This document shows positions 26,701-39,211 of a stretch of DNA of 64,000 bases, in pieces. Position 1 is the stretch's first letter. Every line of letters begins with the position of its first letter. Source of the DNA: Paramecium tetraurelia (taxonomy: Eukaryota; Ciliophora; Oligohymenophorea; Peniculida; Parameciidae); assembly GCF_000165425.1 (NCBI RefSeq), contig NW_001799011.1:63933-127932 (forward strand), written 5' to 3'. The position numbers and the translations under genes were made by a program. The notes beneath the pieces were generated by a model, which made no database searches, was not told where the DNA came from, and saw only the letters and a program-made list of their open reading frames with translations.

Positions 26701-29700
26701 CAGATACTTCTTTACAAGATTAATCTTAAAAATCATATGCACATTCCGTATCTTTTGGTTACTGACAAAATTCCAAATTATTGACATTATTAATCTCTTT
26801 ACATTTTTTGGTTCTCATTTGTATTAACTTTTATTCGATACATTTATTCTCCAAATATTAACAATTTTACCCAACTGTTTAAATATTTGTACAACCTATT
26901 TGATTTTGAGCTTAATCGCATTTTATTTCTTTATAATCTTGATTCGTGATTCTAACACATTTACCATTATTTATCTTGCACCCTTCTAATTTCACATTAA
27001 GACAATCTTTTAGATCAATTGCATCGTAACAATATCGGTTTTGACTTATTTCTGTTTTCTTAAAACATGATTCCTTGAAAATGCAATTAGGATTAGATTC
27101 ACAAGCCTTTTGATTATAGCCTTTTTAGTTAGGATCATTATCATCACATTCAATAGTAGCGTTTTCTGGAACTTCTATGCAACTGAACGATTAAGAATCA
27201 TATTAACATTTAACATCCGTTGTTTAGGCACAGAATGCACCATTGTTTATTAATTATATACTAGTGCATTTTTGATTTGAATAAGTCCTATAATCAACTC
27301 CTTCACATTTGTTATCTTTAAAGTGGCAATATTAAAATTTTGTTTTAATAAGAACACATCCGTATAGGTTTAAAGTATTGTCACAACTCAACCTATTAAT
27401 CTATTGAATTTCTTTTATTTCAACACATGCGCCTTTGAACCATTAAAGCTTCACTATCCTTTTGGAAAGTTTTCCAGAGTCTTATTTAAATAATATAAAA
27501 TTAAAAAGTTCACAAGCTTTTTCATTCAAAGAATAGATATTTGATATCACATAGTTTAAATAAGATCTATCATTACTATTATTAATTATATTATCTAGAT
27601 TGTCTATATATTTATAAGGGCTATATTCTATGCAGGTTTAGCTGGCTTTATTGTAAAAGCAAGGTATATCAGTGCTTTAAGAACAAGTAATAGGATTAGT
27701 TTAACGAGATGGATCGCATTTTTTGATTAAATCAAGATTAGTAATACTATTGCAACCTTTATTATCATCAAATTCACAAAATTGTCCATTTGTTATAATG
27801 GCTAAACATTTCTATTTATTTACATAATCTGTGCATTTTGAATATCCAAATGAGCTTTGACATTTTTTTTCATTTTAATCAAATTCACAAAGCAGATTTG
27901 GTGTGTAAAATCGACAAGCCTATAAATTAAAGCCTTTGCAGGTAATTTATTCTGTTATATCAACTGAACAAGTTTTGTTTTTACCGTCATATTAACATGG
28001 CATCTCTCCATCCATTTAACATACTTTTTTATTGACTATAGAAATTCCTGCAAAAGTTTTGCAGTTGTCACTTTTAGTAATCGGAACACATATCTTTTCG
28101 TTTATCAGAAATTTACATTTTATATTTTCAACCTAACTACAAGCATATTAATTTAAAAATTTTTAACAGTCCTTAATAGATGATGGATTTATATATCTAC
28201 ATTAACGATCCTTAATATTAACAATAATTTTCAACTTAGTTGATGCATGCATATTTGTTAATTCCAAATTGTGTGCAGTCAGTCAACTTTTTTTTTAAGT
28301 TACTAACCATTAAACATAACTTCTATATTTCACTATAAATTAAGCCAATTTAATCATCGAAAATGCGACACACATTCTTTGAAAATGGTGAAAACTTATT
28401 CTAAGTAACTTCATTAACAGAAGTGAATTTGAATTCGAAACAAAGGCCTTGATTAAATGTGCATATAGCATCTTAATTCAGACAAGCTAATTCATTTAAG
28501 TATGTTTAACAACCTTCATTGATATTTGAGAAGAAAATGCACTTATTATTAATGAAGGCACAAGAATTCTTGGTTTTTGATATACAAGCGTTTTTGTTTA
28601 ATCCTTAAGTTCCACAATCATAAAATTACGGTTCTAAAATTTCTCTACATTTGTGGTTGTTACCCAAAATGCAACTTTTATCACTTTTTATTTAAGTACA
28701 AGTTTAAGCATTCATATGTGACACATGACTTTAGTTTTCTAAAAATTAAGTACAATTCATTTGATTATTAGAGAATTAAGCTAATTCACATCTTAATAAA
28801 TTATCGGACCACACACACGGTAATTATTAGAAATTCAAGCAACCATATTTATTTAATCCATCACATTATTATGCATTCGATTCAGTTTAACATATTTAAC
28901 CATTCCATTTACATGATTCAACCATAGACTACATACATGTTGATTTATTTTTATAAAACAAGCACTTCCCTTTCAATGGACTATATTTCTCACATAATTT
29001 ACTCTCAGGATTAAACCAACATAAATTCATTTATTCTTTGTAACAAGCAACCTAATTTAAAGTAGAACAATCAATTTAATCTGTTGTCGAAATAGCTGAA
29101 ATGGTTTTACAAGTAAATTCATATTTCTTTTAATTGCATTTTAAAGATAGAGATTTCTGCCATTAACAATAAATATTTGTGGAAAAAGAGAGGCAAGCTT
29201 CTTTATTAAGATTTTCACATTAACTTATATTTTAGGCTATAGGATAGCATTTTTAATCGATTGAATTATACTACATTGCTAAACCAGTGCATCTTACACA
29301 AGCCTATTAAGATACGGTTAACCCAATTAATTCCTTACAAGTAGAATGAGTGGCATCTTCGCATTTATCTGTGAATTTACATGCTTAATCAACTAAGCCA
29401 CAAGCCTTTTACTTATTAGCTCTGGTAAATGTGTTGACTTCATAACATAAATAATATTTATTTGAACAATCCTAATTTAATTAAGGATACAACACGCTAC
29501 TCTTTTTTTAACAATATCCTAAAAACATATAATCGCAACCACATTATTCGCATAAAACTTTACTATAACTTTTATCGCAATTACAAGGAATGGGCAAAGT
29601 ATTAGTGCATTTAATACCATAAAATCTGCATTAATCTATAGCAAGTGCACATAAAATTGGCTAAGCATTAGATTCACTGATTTCATTACAAGAAAAACTA

Positions 29701-32700
29701 GATAATTAATTACTAGCGCTTTCACAGGTTTATTGATCTTCTTGGATACTCAAACATGAAGGACCTGGTTATTTTATCAAAGGTCCATTTTAACAAATGG
29801 CATTCGAGCTTTAACTTGTAAAGCAATTGTTTGAAATGCTTGCGCAATGTGGCAACTTATGCTCATTATTTTGTAAATAGCGACAGCCTCCCTACTTTAT
29901 ATCATAATAACAGCTTTCAGAATTTAATTCTAAACAAAGAGCTTTTGAAAAAGAACTATCACAAGTTCTGATTTTATTATAAATGAGTTAACAAAAGGGA
30001 CTTAGAATAGCATATACATCTCTATTACAGGTCTTGGAATAAAGTTGATCATATGGATAGTTAAATTGATTCGGACAAACCTTAGTAACTTTATCATCAT
30101 TGAAAGTGCTAATAACATGAATTTCCTTAGTTTCAGTCCCATCATCTCTCTTTTCATCTAATTTATTGATCGTATCAGTGATTTAAAAATTCAGAATATT
30201 TTCTGCACATATGATTTATTCAGATTTTGTACATATGGTCATTTTGCAATCTTAAGAATGATCTTCAACTTAATTATAGATATACATTCTAGTATATAAT
30301 TGAGTATGATTGAAACATGTCTAATTTACCCAATTCATTTAACTTCTAAGCTGAATTAATCTCGATGGCACAAATAATTCTGATTTATATTTGTTCAAAT
30401 CCTACTAACACCCTATTTCTTCATTTTCAGTATCCGGACATGTAATTCTTTCTTGTGCTTTTGATCTCCCAGTTTCAAGATAGTCAACTAATAGTTTATA
30501 AACCTAACATGAATATGTCCATTAATCCCAGAGACAATATTTTTCAAATTTACATTTTTATGTATGCTATTTTTCTTGAGAGCAATCTTTTTCATCAATT
30601 GTTTATATTAAATTTGGACTTATAGAAGCACATGAAATTTTGTTATGATGGATTTTATTTTTGGAATAGTTGAATAATTATGTGCAAGTCATAGTTTGTT
30701 CTACATTGAATGGTTGACATTATAGAGTGCTTTCATTAAAAACACATGCAACTGGTATTTTCATACAGACTTCGATATTGATCAAATTGGAAGTATTACA
30801 TTATGACTATTCATCTTCAAAAATTTTGCATAATTGATCATTTTAATCATAAAAGCAAGGAGTACCTCTTGTTAAATATAAACAAGCATATTAATTCAAT
30901 TAATATTGATCACAACTAAGATTATTTATAGTTTCATCCATTTTTATACATTTTTTTGTTTCTTTGTTATAAAAATATCCAGCTCCTGAAATCAATAAAC
31001 AAGCTTTTTGATTATAAAGATGATTTACATTATTATTTGAATTTTCAAATTCTTAAGATGTTTTTGGGATAAACACTTAACATTAATATTTAACATCATC
31101 CCACATACATGCCTCTTTTACTACTTGTACACATAGAATTTTGTTTAACTAATCATTACATTTGAGTTCTCCAATTTCTGTTTAATTTTCATAACATTTT
31201 AAAGCAGATGTATCCCATCTACAATTTCCATTTGTGTTATTATAACATACTCTGTTATTTGCATTCCTTGCTGAAACATCGCAACTATCAAATAAGGTTT
31301 CTGATTTTATGCAAGTTTTATCCTATTCAGAATATTCACAAATTTGACCCTGTTTATTTATCACCTTGCATACTGATTAACTAATCTTTCCTCTTCCAAC
31401 AAAGTAATTACATTCTACTTGTTCAGGAGCCTCTTAACAAAAATCTGTATCAAATGAAAAAAAACATGGTAATTTACTATTTTTACCTACAGAATCAATA
31501 TTAATACATGCCTCACCGTTTAAATCAGAATTGCAACTTGTGAATTCTCGAAGTTCTTCAACCTTTATATCAACACATTATAGCTCATCTGAATCCCAAA
31601 TACAGTAAACTTCCTAAGTTAATCCAGTACAAACATTTTTATTTCCATATGCGCTTTAGCACTCTTTGAAAGTGTCTAAAGGTACAAGTTTACATCTTTT
31701 ATTCTCAGCATCATAACCAAAGTATTTTTCTTTGTTTGTATTTGTAATTTTTGCTTCAATAGATAAACAGGCATATTCATTTAATATGAATTTATCTGAA
31801 GTTAAATCTAATAAGTTCTTGATTGAAGAAACATTGAGATTCGTGCAAACAAATCCATCATAATAACAATGTTAAGATTTTGACCAGCTGATCATATGGC
31901 AACCCTTAAAATTCATGGATGTGCAAGGCAATTCAAGATTATTAAAGTATAATGCGACCTCCTTTTCATCAGAAGTATTCACAATATCGCTTTATACCTC
32001 CGTGCATATACTTTTATAAAAATAACAATAAGTATATTAGTTCCCTTCTTCCTATCCTTTTTGACTTGTAAATTTACTACATGAATGAGCATTTATTCCT
32101 ATCAGATCAATTTCAGTACAACAGGGAGTTGTACAACCTTCAGAAAATATCTTACAATTATTTTTATCTTTGTCATAGCCACAATAATCTGATTAATCAG
32201 TTAAAATTGATGCACAAACATTTGGATTAACAATAACATTTTTTCCCATATATTGAATACACCTAGTATTATATTAAATAGAGATTTCTGTACAAGTAGC
32301 CAACATTTAGGACCATTAACATAGTTGTTCATTCGTAATTATTAATGCACAATCAGATTTTGGAAGCTGTGGAGTAGTGCATTTTAAAAAATTATAGGGA
32401 TTATTTTTCGATTCTGGACTATCTTCTTTTTCAGGATCTTCATAAATTCTGCTAATACATTTGTATCTATCAAATTAACACATACTAGGTTTAATTAATT
32501 CGCAACCAGCTTTATTTAATCCTAACAAATCACAACTGCTGTTATTTTATTCCATAGTATTAGTGCATCCATTTATTTTTTGTGAATACCTGCATGGTTC
32601 ATTTTGAAATGAAGCTAAAGCACAAGCCTAATAGTTTGAATTTTGTAGATGTAAACAGGGTATATTTGCAATATCACTTCTTTTAGAGAAATATACACAT

Positions 32701-34425
32701 TAATCTTGAAACCATCTACATGGAGTTTATTCGGTAATGATAGAACCACAAATTATCTTATTAATCCCTAAAGACACATTATCACATTTAATTGTCTTCA
32801 AAAAATCTTTTATTAATTGATCATTGGAATTTAGTTCGATAGATTTGCATTATTTTTTATTTTTATCAAAATAGCATCCTATGTTATCATTTTCATAAAC
32901 TTAGGAGCATGAATTTGGATTAGCATATCCTAAACTTTCACAAGTTGTTAATTACTATACTATAACTACGAATTGACATCCATTAACAGTCCATTAACAT
33001 GTTTCTTTAGAGTTTAAAATACTTACACATCCAAATTAATTAAGAAATGGAGTGTTACATTAATCATTAATTTAACTTTTAATGCATACATTATTAATAT
33101 GGTCATATTTACACAAAACATTTGGTTTTGAAATTGCTTAACAAACATTTCCATTCATTTTTATAGATGAATTTTTTACATATAAAGGGCAATCAATATT
33201 TTAATTAATAAATAATTCTTAACAATTATTTCCATTCCATAGACAAAATTAAGAATTTGTCTTCAAATTAACACAAGCCTTTTCATTTAAATCCATATTA
33301 CATTTATAATATGTAAGATCATCTTAATTTAATTATTAACAAATCCCATTTTAGAAAGAACAATTTTATGATGTTATTTTAAGGCATGCTTTCTTTGATA
33401 ATCCAGGAGTATTGCATCCTAATCCATTTATTTCATGCATTTCAATACTTTTACATTTTTTTTATTTTTCATCAAACATACAAAGATACTATGATGATGC
33501 ACAAACTAAACAATTGACTTCATTTTTTGTTTAGCATTTAAATTCATTTTAATTGAATATTCTACATGAATGAATCTATCCATTCACATAATAATTATTG
33601 TGAATTAAGCATTATAGAGATACAAGCATTTTTATTTAATTAATTGCATGAAAAAACTTACTTTGGTTCAATTGATTTGCATTGATCATCTAAAAAAACA
33701 CCTAATTTTATGATATTGTGAAATATTACAATATTAATCCTCTGTTATTATAGAAAGACATGCTTAATCATTTAATCCTGGTTGATTACAAGTTATCGTT
33801 GATAATTGATCTATTCTTACTTCAACACATCTATAATCTCCTTCTAATCCTGAGTTCATGCCTTAATTAAAAGATATTTTACATAATCCAGATTTAAGTT
33901 ATTAGCAAGTATAAGGAGTGACAGCAATCTCATGATAATTACATTGTTGATTATTTTTAATTGTATTTTCCCTTAGCAATTCACATTTATTATTCCAAGT
34001 GCATTTTTATTTTTATAAACTCATGCATGCAAATTTATTAATTCTATCTGAGCAACCTAAATTTTAGGCTTCGAAAAAATCTATAGTTTGACAAACTTCA
34101 AAAAACGCACCTATTTCTGAATGATATTTTCTTACAATAAACATTATCACCTTAGTTGTTTGTTGATTAATTGATGCATGCTTCTTTATTTAAATTTTGT
34201 TAACAACCTAGATTTTATAATCTAGTCTCTAAGCATTTCCCTATTTATATGTTATATTGACCTAAATTGAGATTCATAAAAAATACATCTAAAAGAGCTG
34301 GCCTTTGAAATACATTATAAAGAGGAGTTTGGATAATAATTACAATTATTATTTACTGTTATCGTTTGTAAATATCCAATCACCATTAACTAAAACGATA
34401 CAATTGTTTGGAATAAAGTTTTCAT
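23787..34425 (-). CDS. Giant Cys-rich GPI-anchored surface-antigen-like protein (paralogue 3)
   Basis: About 10.6 kb. The start at 34425 gives signal peptide MKTLFQTIVSFQLMVIGYLQ, unlike that of paralogue 2, yet the mature N-terminus NNNCNYYPNSS is the same. The C-terminus (LGEIITSLIILNLIFV) is hydrophobic and abuts TGA, fitting a GPI signal. The body consists of Cys-rich units with many TAA/TAG (Gln) codons. Where paralogue 2 shows a frame break near 12995, this copy stays open (QPFYECSKYKFNNKPC). The spacer to paralogue 2 is about 1.08 kb, much longer than the 191 and 255 bp spacers elsewhere in the array. As for the others, a surface-antigen role is inferred from architecture, not from a domain search. 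Confidence 0.72.
24120..26205 (-). repeat. Near-identical block, paralogue 3 copy (C-terminal fifth)
   Basis: Counterpart of 12450-14545. The adjacent stretch 26205-28440 is clearly diverged from 14545-16790. Confidence 0.85.
28450..29035 (-). repeat. Three-way shared block, paralogue 3 copy
   Basis: Third copy of the block at 5870-6410 and 16800-17350. Confidence 0.85.
29068..29850 (-). repeat. Near-identical block shared with 17395-18175
   Basis: Paralogue 3 copy. After it, 29850-30600 diverges from 18180-18880. Confidence 0.85.
30605..31335 (-). repeat. Near-identical block shared with 18885-19640
   Basis: Paralogue 3 copy; the next 1.2 kb is diverged. Confidence 0.85.
32595..34300 (-). 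repeat. Near-identical N-terminal block shared with 20865-22580
   Basis: Paralogue 3 copy of the N-terminal block. Confidence 0.85.
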
Positions 34426-35326
34426 TTTATTATTAAAAACAATCTCTATTAAAATTTTCATTCTTATATGGATAATTTGGATACAGCTTGTATATTCTGG
34501 CTTACTTCAGGTTACTGTCATACAAAGCAATGTTTCAGAATTTATTTAAGATTAAAATAGCAGCTCAAATGCTTTTTTTCAATTCTGATGACCCTTTGAT
34601 AATTATTTTTTTAAGTTACTCTATTTTTTAAGTACTAATTTCTTGCTTGTAATCATACTCAAATATGAAGCATTTAAAATTAATATTGAAATAAGATATA
34701 GTATTTATAATACGATAAAAATAATCAATAATCTGTAGAATTCAATTTATTTTTCCAAGAAACCTAAATTGCATAGAAGATTTATCTAAATTCTGAATAG
34801 ATATATTTATCGATTATGATTACTTTAATGGGCATTTTAAATCCTATAATTTGAATCGAAAATAGTTAAAATAAATGTTGCAATAAATAAGTAAAAATCA
34901 ATATATAAACTTTTTATAGCCATTGATTTTAATTAGGTTTTTATATTTAAATACAAATATTCAATACATCTAATGCTAAATAATTTTGGAAATCCATCAA
35001 ATAAGACAACAATTTTTTCCAAAAAAATTAATTTTGAAATTTTATAATTAAATTTGAAGCATCTTCAATTACTTTAATAGTTAATCATATTTATAAGATA
35101 GGAAAATAAACTAACATTTATTTTTATTATAATCTCTAATCTTAAATTTAGATCTTCCAAGACATAAAATGAAAACGTGAAAATGATGTTATTATGATCT
35201 CATTAAGTGCTAGATTCGACAATTTCTAAATAAAGTGATATATGTTGCTTTATTCGTGAATGTTAATTATTAAATTATTTAAATAATATCTTTAATATTT
35301 AATATTTATTTAAATTGCAAACGTGC
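34426..35326. other. 0.9 kb AT-rich divergent intergenic region
   Basis: Separates giant paralogue 3 (minus) from the low-complexity gene (plus), so both promoters should lie here. No open frame or repeat stood out. Confidence 0.65.
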
Positions 35327-37309
35327 ATGGCTGACAATTCAAAACAAAATTGGGGAGATTTATCTTCCGATGAAGAAAATGAGAAGCCTTAAGCTGATTC
35401 TCACAATCCTAAAACTCAAAATTAATAGGGAGGAAATAAACAAAGAAATAATTAATCACAATAAGGCTCATCTACAAGATAATAAAAATAAAGGCAAGAA
35501 TAAACATAAGGAGAAGACCACTAGAACCCAGAAAATGAAAGAAATGATATCGATACCAATAACCCTGACCACTCTAACTAATAGGGAAATTATAATTAGA
35601 GAAGTAATCAAAATAAAAAAAATTATGGGGATAACAAAGATAGGAGATACAAAGGAGATGGTAATTAAAGAGGCAATAGAGATCATTAAAAGAATTACAA
35701 AAATAGAGATTATAATTATAATTAAGAAGATAGATAAGATAGAGGTGATCGATAAGACAGAGGGGATAGATAAGACAGAGGTGATAGATAAGACAGAGGG
35801 GATAGATAAGATAGAGGTGATAGATAAGATAGAGGTGATAGATAAGATAAAAGAAAAAATTATGATAGGGATAACACTGGTATTTATATTAATAATCAAT
35901 TTAGGATTTATCGAGTAAAAGAAGGAACAATTAAATAATTATAATGGAGATAGTATTAATATATTACTTCATTATAAAATTGATGAAAATTAATTGAAGG
36001 ATGTGTTAAAAGATATTTAAATGAAGAATTTCAATTAGGGCGAGGATTAAACAAGATTTGATGTAGATAAGGAGAATGCTTAAAAACTATTGGAAGTCTT
36101 TAAATTATAAATTGTATAGCATTTTGTTTTAATTTTGCTAGGAATTAGAAGGCAGAATCCATAAGCTTTATATGAGAATAGGTTCAGATAATCATGAGAA
36201 GAACAATTATGGAAACAGAGGAGGATATCAAAAACCGCATTATTAGTAAAGATAATAAAATAATGATGATCAAAATTAATTTGGAAATAGAAATAGAGAC
36301 AGAGATAGGGACAGAGATGCAAAATTCTAAAATAAAAGGAATAATTTTGAACCTCCCAAAATTACCAGAAATCAATCTTCAAAAGTTGAAGAAAATGTAA
36401 TATTAGTTTTACCTTATTAGTTATAATAGACGGAATAACAATAATAGCCATAAAATGATGCTTAATAGAATGAATAAAGAGATATCAATCAATAAGAATA
36501 AAATTAGAAAATAGAGAGAGCAGATGAAAAGCCCACAAATTAAGAGGAAAACAATTAACAAAATGTATAAAAGGAGCAGAATCAACCAAGAAACTACTAC
36601 AAAGGTCATGATAATCAAAACAGGGGCTAAAAATATAATTATAAACAACACAATAATCACTATGATAGAGAATAAAATAATCAAAACTAAGATCAGACTG
36701 ATTAGGGCAGGGATGAATAAAATTAATTTAGAAATAACAATAATAATTATAATAATAAATATAGAGGGAATAAAGATAGATAATACGATAGGAATTAGAA
36801 TGATAATAAAGATTAGGAAGATTAAAATAACACAGAGGATAGAGATAATCAAAGAGGAGGCTATAGAAACTATTAAAACAATAGAGGAAATTATAGAAAT
36901 AACAACAACAGAAATAATAGAAACGATGATAAAAATAATGAAATTGATAATAACGATAAAGATAATTTTAATAGAAACAATAATGATGGAAATAATAATA
37001 GAAATTACAATAGAAACAATAATGATCAGGACAATAATAATAATAGAAATTATAACAAAGATCATTATAGAAATAATAACAAAAATTATAATAATAATAG
37101 AGATAATCGAGGATATGAACCCAAGTAATAATAAGGTGATGAAGAGGGTTAAAAGAAATAGAATTTTAGAGGAAATACATAAGTAAATTAAATATTAAAA
37201 TTAGAATGAATTAAAAGAGTTTCACTTTAATCCACATTTTGATAAGTAAAAGAAAGAGCCATAAAAAGCAGCAATAAAATCCGCCAATATGTTCGACATA
37301 TTAAAGTGA
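35327..37309 (+). CDS. Asn/Arg/Asp/Gln-rich low-complexity protein
   Basis: A 635-residue model with three introns (35880-35904, 36114-36141, 37183-37204). It starts MADNSKQNWGDLSSDEENEK. An acidic, Gln-rich head is followed by a hexapeptide array of GDRQDR type (about six copies), a short ordinary segment (residues about 195-260, e.g. INILLHYKIDENQLKDVLKD), then a very long Asn/Arg/Tyr/Gly-rich tract, and a conserved-looking end (KSAN then MFDILK). Such R/G/N-rich composition is common in RNA-binding or phase-separating proteins, but no RRM or KH motif is visible, so function is unknown. The DNA repeats of 18 bp underlie the hexapeptides. It ends 82 bp from the stop of the convergent gene at 37392. 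Confidence 0.85.
35731..35850 (+). repeat. 18-bp coding tandem repeat (GDRQDR)
   Basis: About six and a half copies of an 18-bp unit of the form gatagataagacagaggg, with single-base variants. It is in frame and codes Asp-Arg-Gln-Asp-Arg-Gly, with Gln from TAA. Confidence 0.9.
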
Positions 37310-37391
37310 GAGTACATCATTAAATTAATGTTATATGTGTTTTTTGATACGATAACCTAACTAGTTAAATCTTTTCTATAAAATATTAAAA

Positions 37392-38485
37392 TCAGAGTTT
37401 TTAGAATCTTATTTTACTGTCACTTCTTAATGCTTAGATTTCTCCAAGAGTAGAAATTTCTTTTCTCTCAGATGTAACATATGCCAGAGTATCTTATCGT
37501 TTTATAATATTAACATTTGGTAGTGCTAGGTGCTAAGGTTTAATTAACCCAGAATCAACTTTCGCTTTGATTTTGCTTAGATCATTTTTTTCTTTTTTGG
37601 GCTCCTACTTATAATTTCCTAGTCTAATAAGTTCGTCAGAGTTTTCGCTTACTTTTTTGGAAACCTATTGTTTTAGCCTATTCATGGTGTTTTTCCCATA
37701 TTGTAAGGCAGTCGATCTTCTCAAGTATTACCGTTCAGTAGGATCGGGATCTAGCTGGACTAAAATTTATAGGAACGTAGAACTACCTTGTTTAGTGTCA
37801 TGTCGATTTGCAAGCCAAGAAAATGCTACTCCAGCAGTGAATTTGGCTTATAGTTTTTCAATGATTTAATCTTCAATCATAGTTTCTTATTGCTGTAGAC
37901 TATGATCTTATTTTTCTTTGTTGTCTCTGGTTTGGTCTGTATTGGTTTTTGCTAAGTCTTCTGATGTCTTTTGGCGCATAATGACGGTTCCTTTCTTTGA
38001 CTGATTGGGAGTGGCACTTCCTAATCGCTATTTTCTCAACTTCCTTCTAATAACGTTGAAGATGGGTTCTAATTTGACAGCTTTTAATTTTAATTATGCT
38101 ACCATCATTTCATCTTTTCTCTCTAAGATTTTATCGATTAATTGAATTCTAAGTTATTACAAAAGTTCAACCTCTCATCAGCTGAATTCAGAGTTTTAAG
38201 AGATGCAATAATTTATTTTTTGTCATTAAAATCTGACAATGAGTTATAGGCATCCTGCACTCTTTATTTTTTAATGTTAATAGATTAAGATTTATTGGAA
38301 TCATGTTTTTAATGTAAATTTTTTCTATAAGTGTCTATAAAATTTGATGGTCTATCTTTGTTTTCAGTTTTGTTCAAAGTAGGAGTTAGAACAAGTTCTA
38401 GAGGCCTGGCTGACGCAAATAATGGTGATAATATTTTTTTTGCAGTATAATTTGGTCGATTTAGCATCAGTTTATCGAAGCTCAT
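37392..38485 (-). CDS. Unknown protein, 356 residues
   Basis: The start at 38485 (MSFDKLMLNRPNYTAKKILS) and one 23-nt intron (38149-38171) give an open frame to TGA at 37392. The middle and end are charged and Lys/Gln/Arg-rich (for example KLRKQRLGSATPNQSKKG and EKQDHSLQQQETMIEDQ). No membrane segment or signal peptide is visible. No family recognised. It is divergent from the EF-hand-like gene, with 32 bp between the start codons, and convergent with the low-complexity gene. The intron begins GTT rather than the usual GTA, so the splice site is slightly less certain. Confidence 0.75.
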
Positions 38486-38517
38486 ATAAATTTGATAAAT
38501 AAATTCATTAAAATTAA

Positions 38518-39138
38518 ATGTCACAGCAATCCCTAAGCTAGTTTTCATAACATAGTCAATAACAACAATAAAATTAGTAGCCTGCTTAGAAAGTCGGCAG
38601 CTCAATAGAGGACATAACTTAGGATTTGGAGGAATTGTTTGAATCTCTTAAGAGTAATCATCATTAAATAAATTTGCAGTCGAAAAACAAGGATAGCAAG
38701 TTGATTAGATAGAGAAATCAACCTTATTAGCATTACTTCTATATTTAAATATCGATAAATCCGAAGCATAATTTTTCAATTATGTGGTTAGAACATTAGA
38801 TCAGATGCAATAAGTAATTAATATCTTAACTACGATAGCCTACATTAACCAAAGACTAATTCAAAACCTTATTTTTGGATCCCCAAATAAATACAGAGAA
38901 TTTGAAAAGTGAAGAGTTTGCACAAATATTTAGTGTTTTCGATTCGCAGAAAAAAGGATCCTTTAGTGCTGAAGATTTCTTAAGGTTGTATAAGGAAACC
39001 TCGGAATATTTAAATCTGAATGAGAATCAGAAAATATAGGTTGAGGCAAGAATAAAAAAGGACTTTGAAATTATCAGTCCTGAACACAAGGAAATCACTC
39101 CAATTGAATTTTTTAAGATAATTAACAATTAAGGCTGA
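38518..39138 (+). CDS. EF-hand-like small protein, 189 residues
   Basis: The frame starts MSQQSLSQFSQHSQQQQQNQ. Two introns (38654-38679, 26 nt; 38909-38933, 25 nt) restore the frame exactly, 190 codons with the stop. A Gln-rich head is followed by a helical middle (residues about 30-120). Then comes VFDSQKKGSFSAEDFLRLY, whose D-x-x-x-x-G-x-F-x-x-x-D spacing resembles an EF-hand loop, ending in D rather than E. Position 3 is Gln and position 5 Lys, so calcium binding is doubtful. No wider family recognised. Confidence 0.75.
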
Positions 39139-39211
39139 TTGCAATTTTTGAATTTACAATTAATTACAATATATCATCATTATTTTATTTACATATATTA
39201 AATAGTATTAA

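Noticed and set aside
1-34425. Mobile-element or virus-like origin of the large repeated region
   Set aside because: No terminal repeats, transposase, reverse transcriptase or capsid-like sequence; repeats are explained by tandem gene duplication.
35731-35850. Regular short repeats as a CRISPR array
   Set aside because: Repeats are directly adjacent without spacers, in frame and within a eukaryotic gene.
36421-37065. Long Ile/Val-rich open frame on the minus strand (also 35468-35899)
   Set aside because: Antisense shadow of the Asn/Arg-rich and GDRQDR tracts of the plus-strand gene, whose start, introns and C-terminus are coherent.
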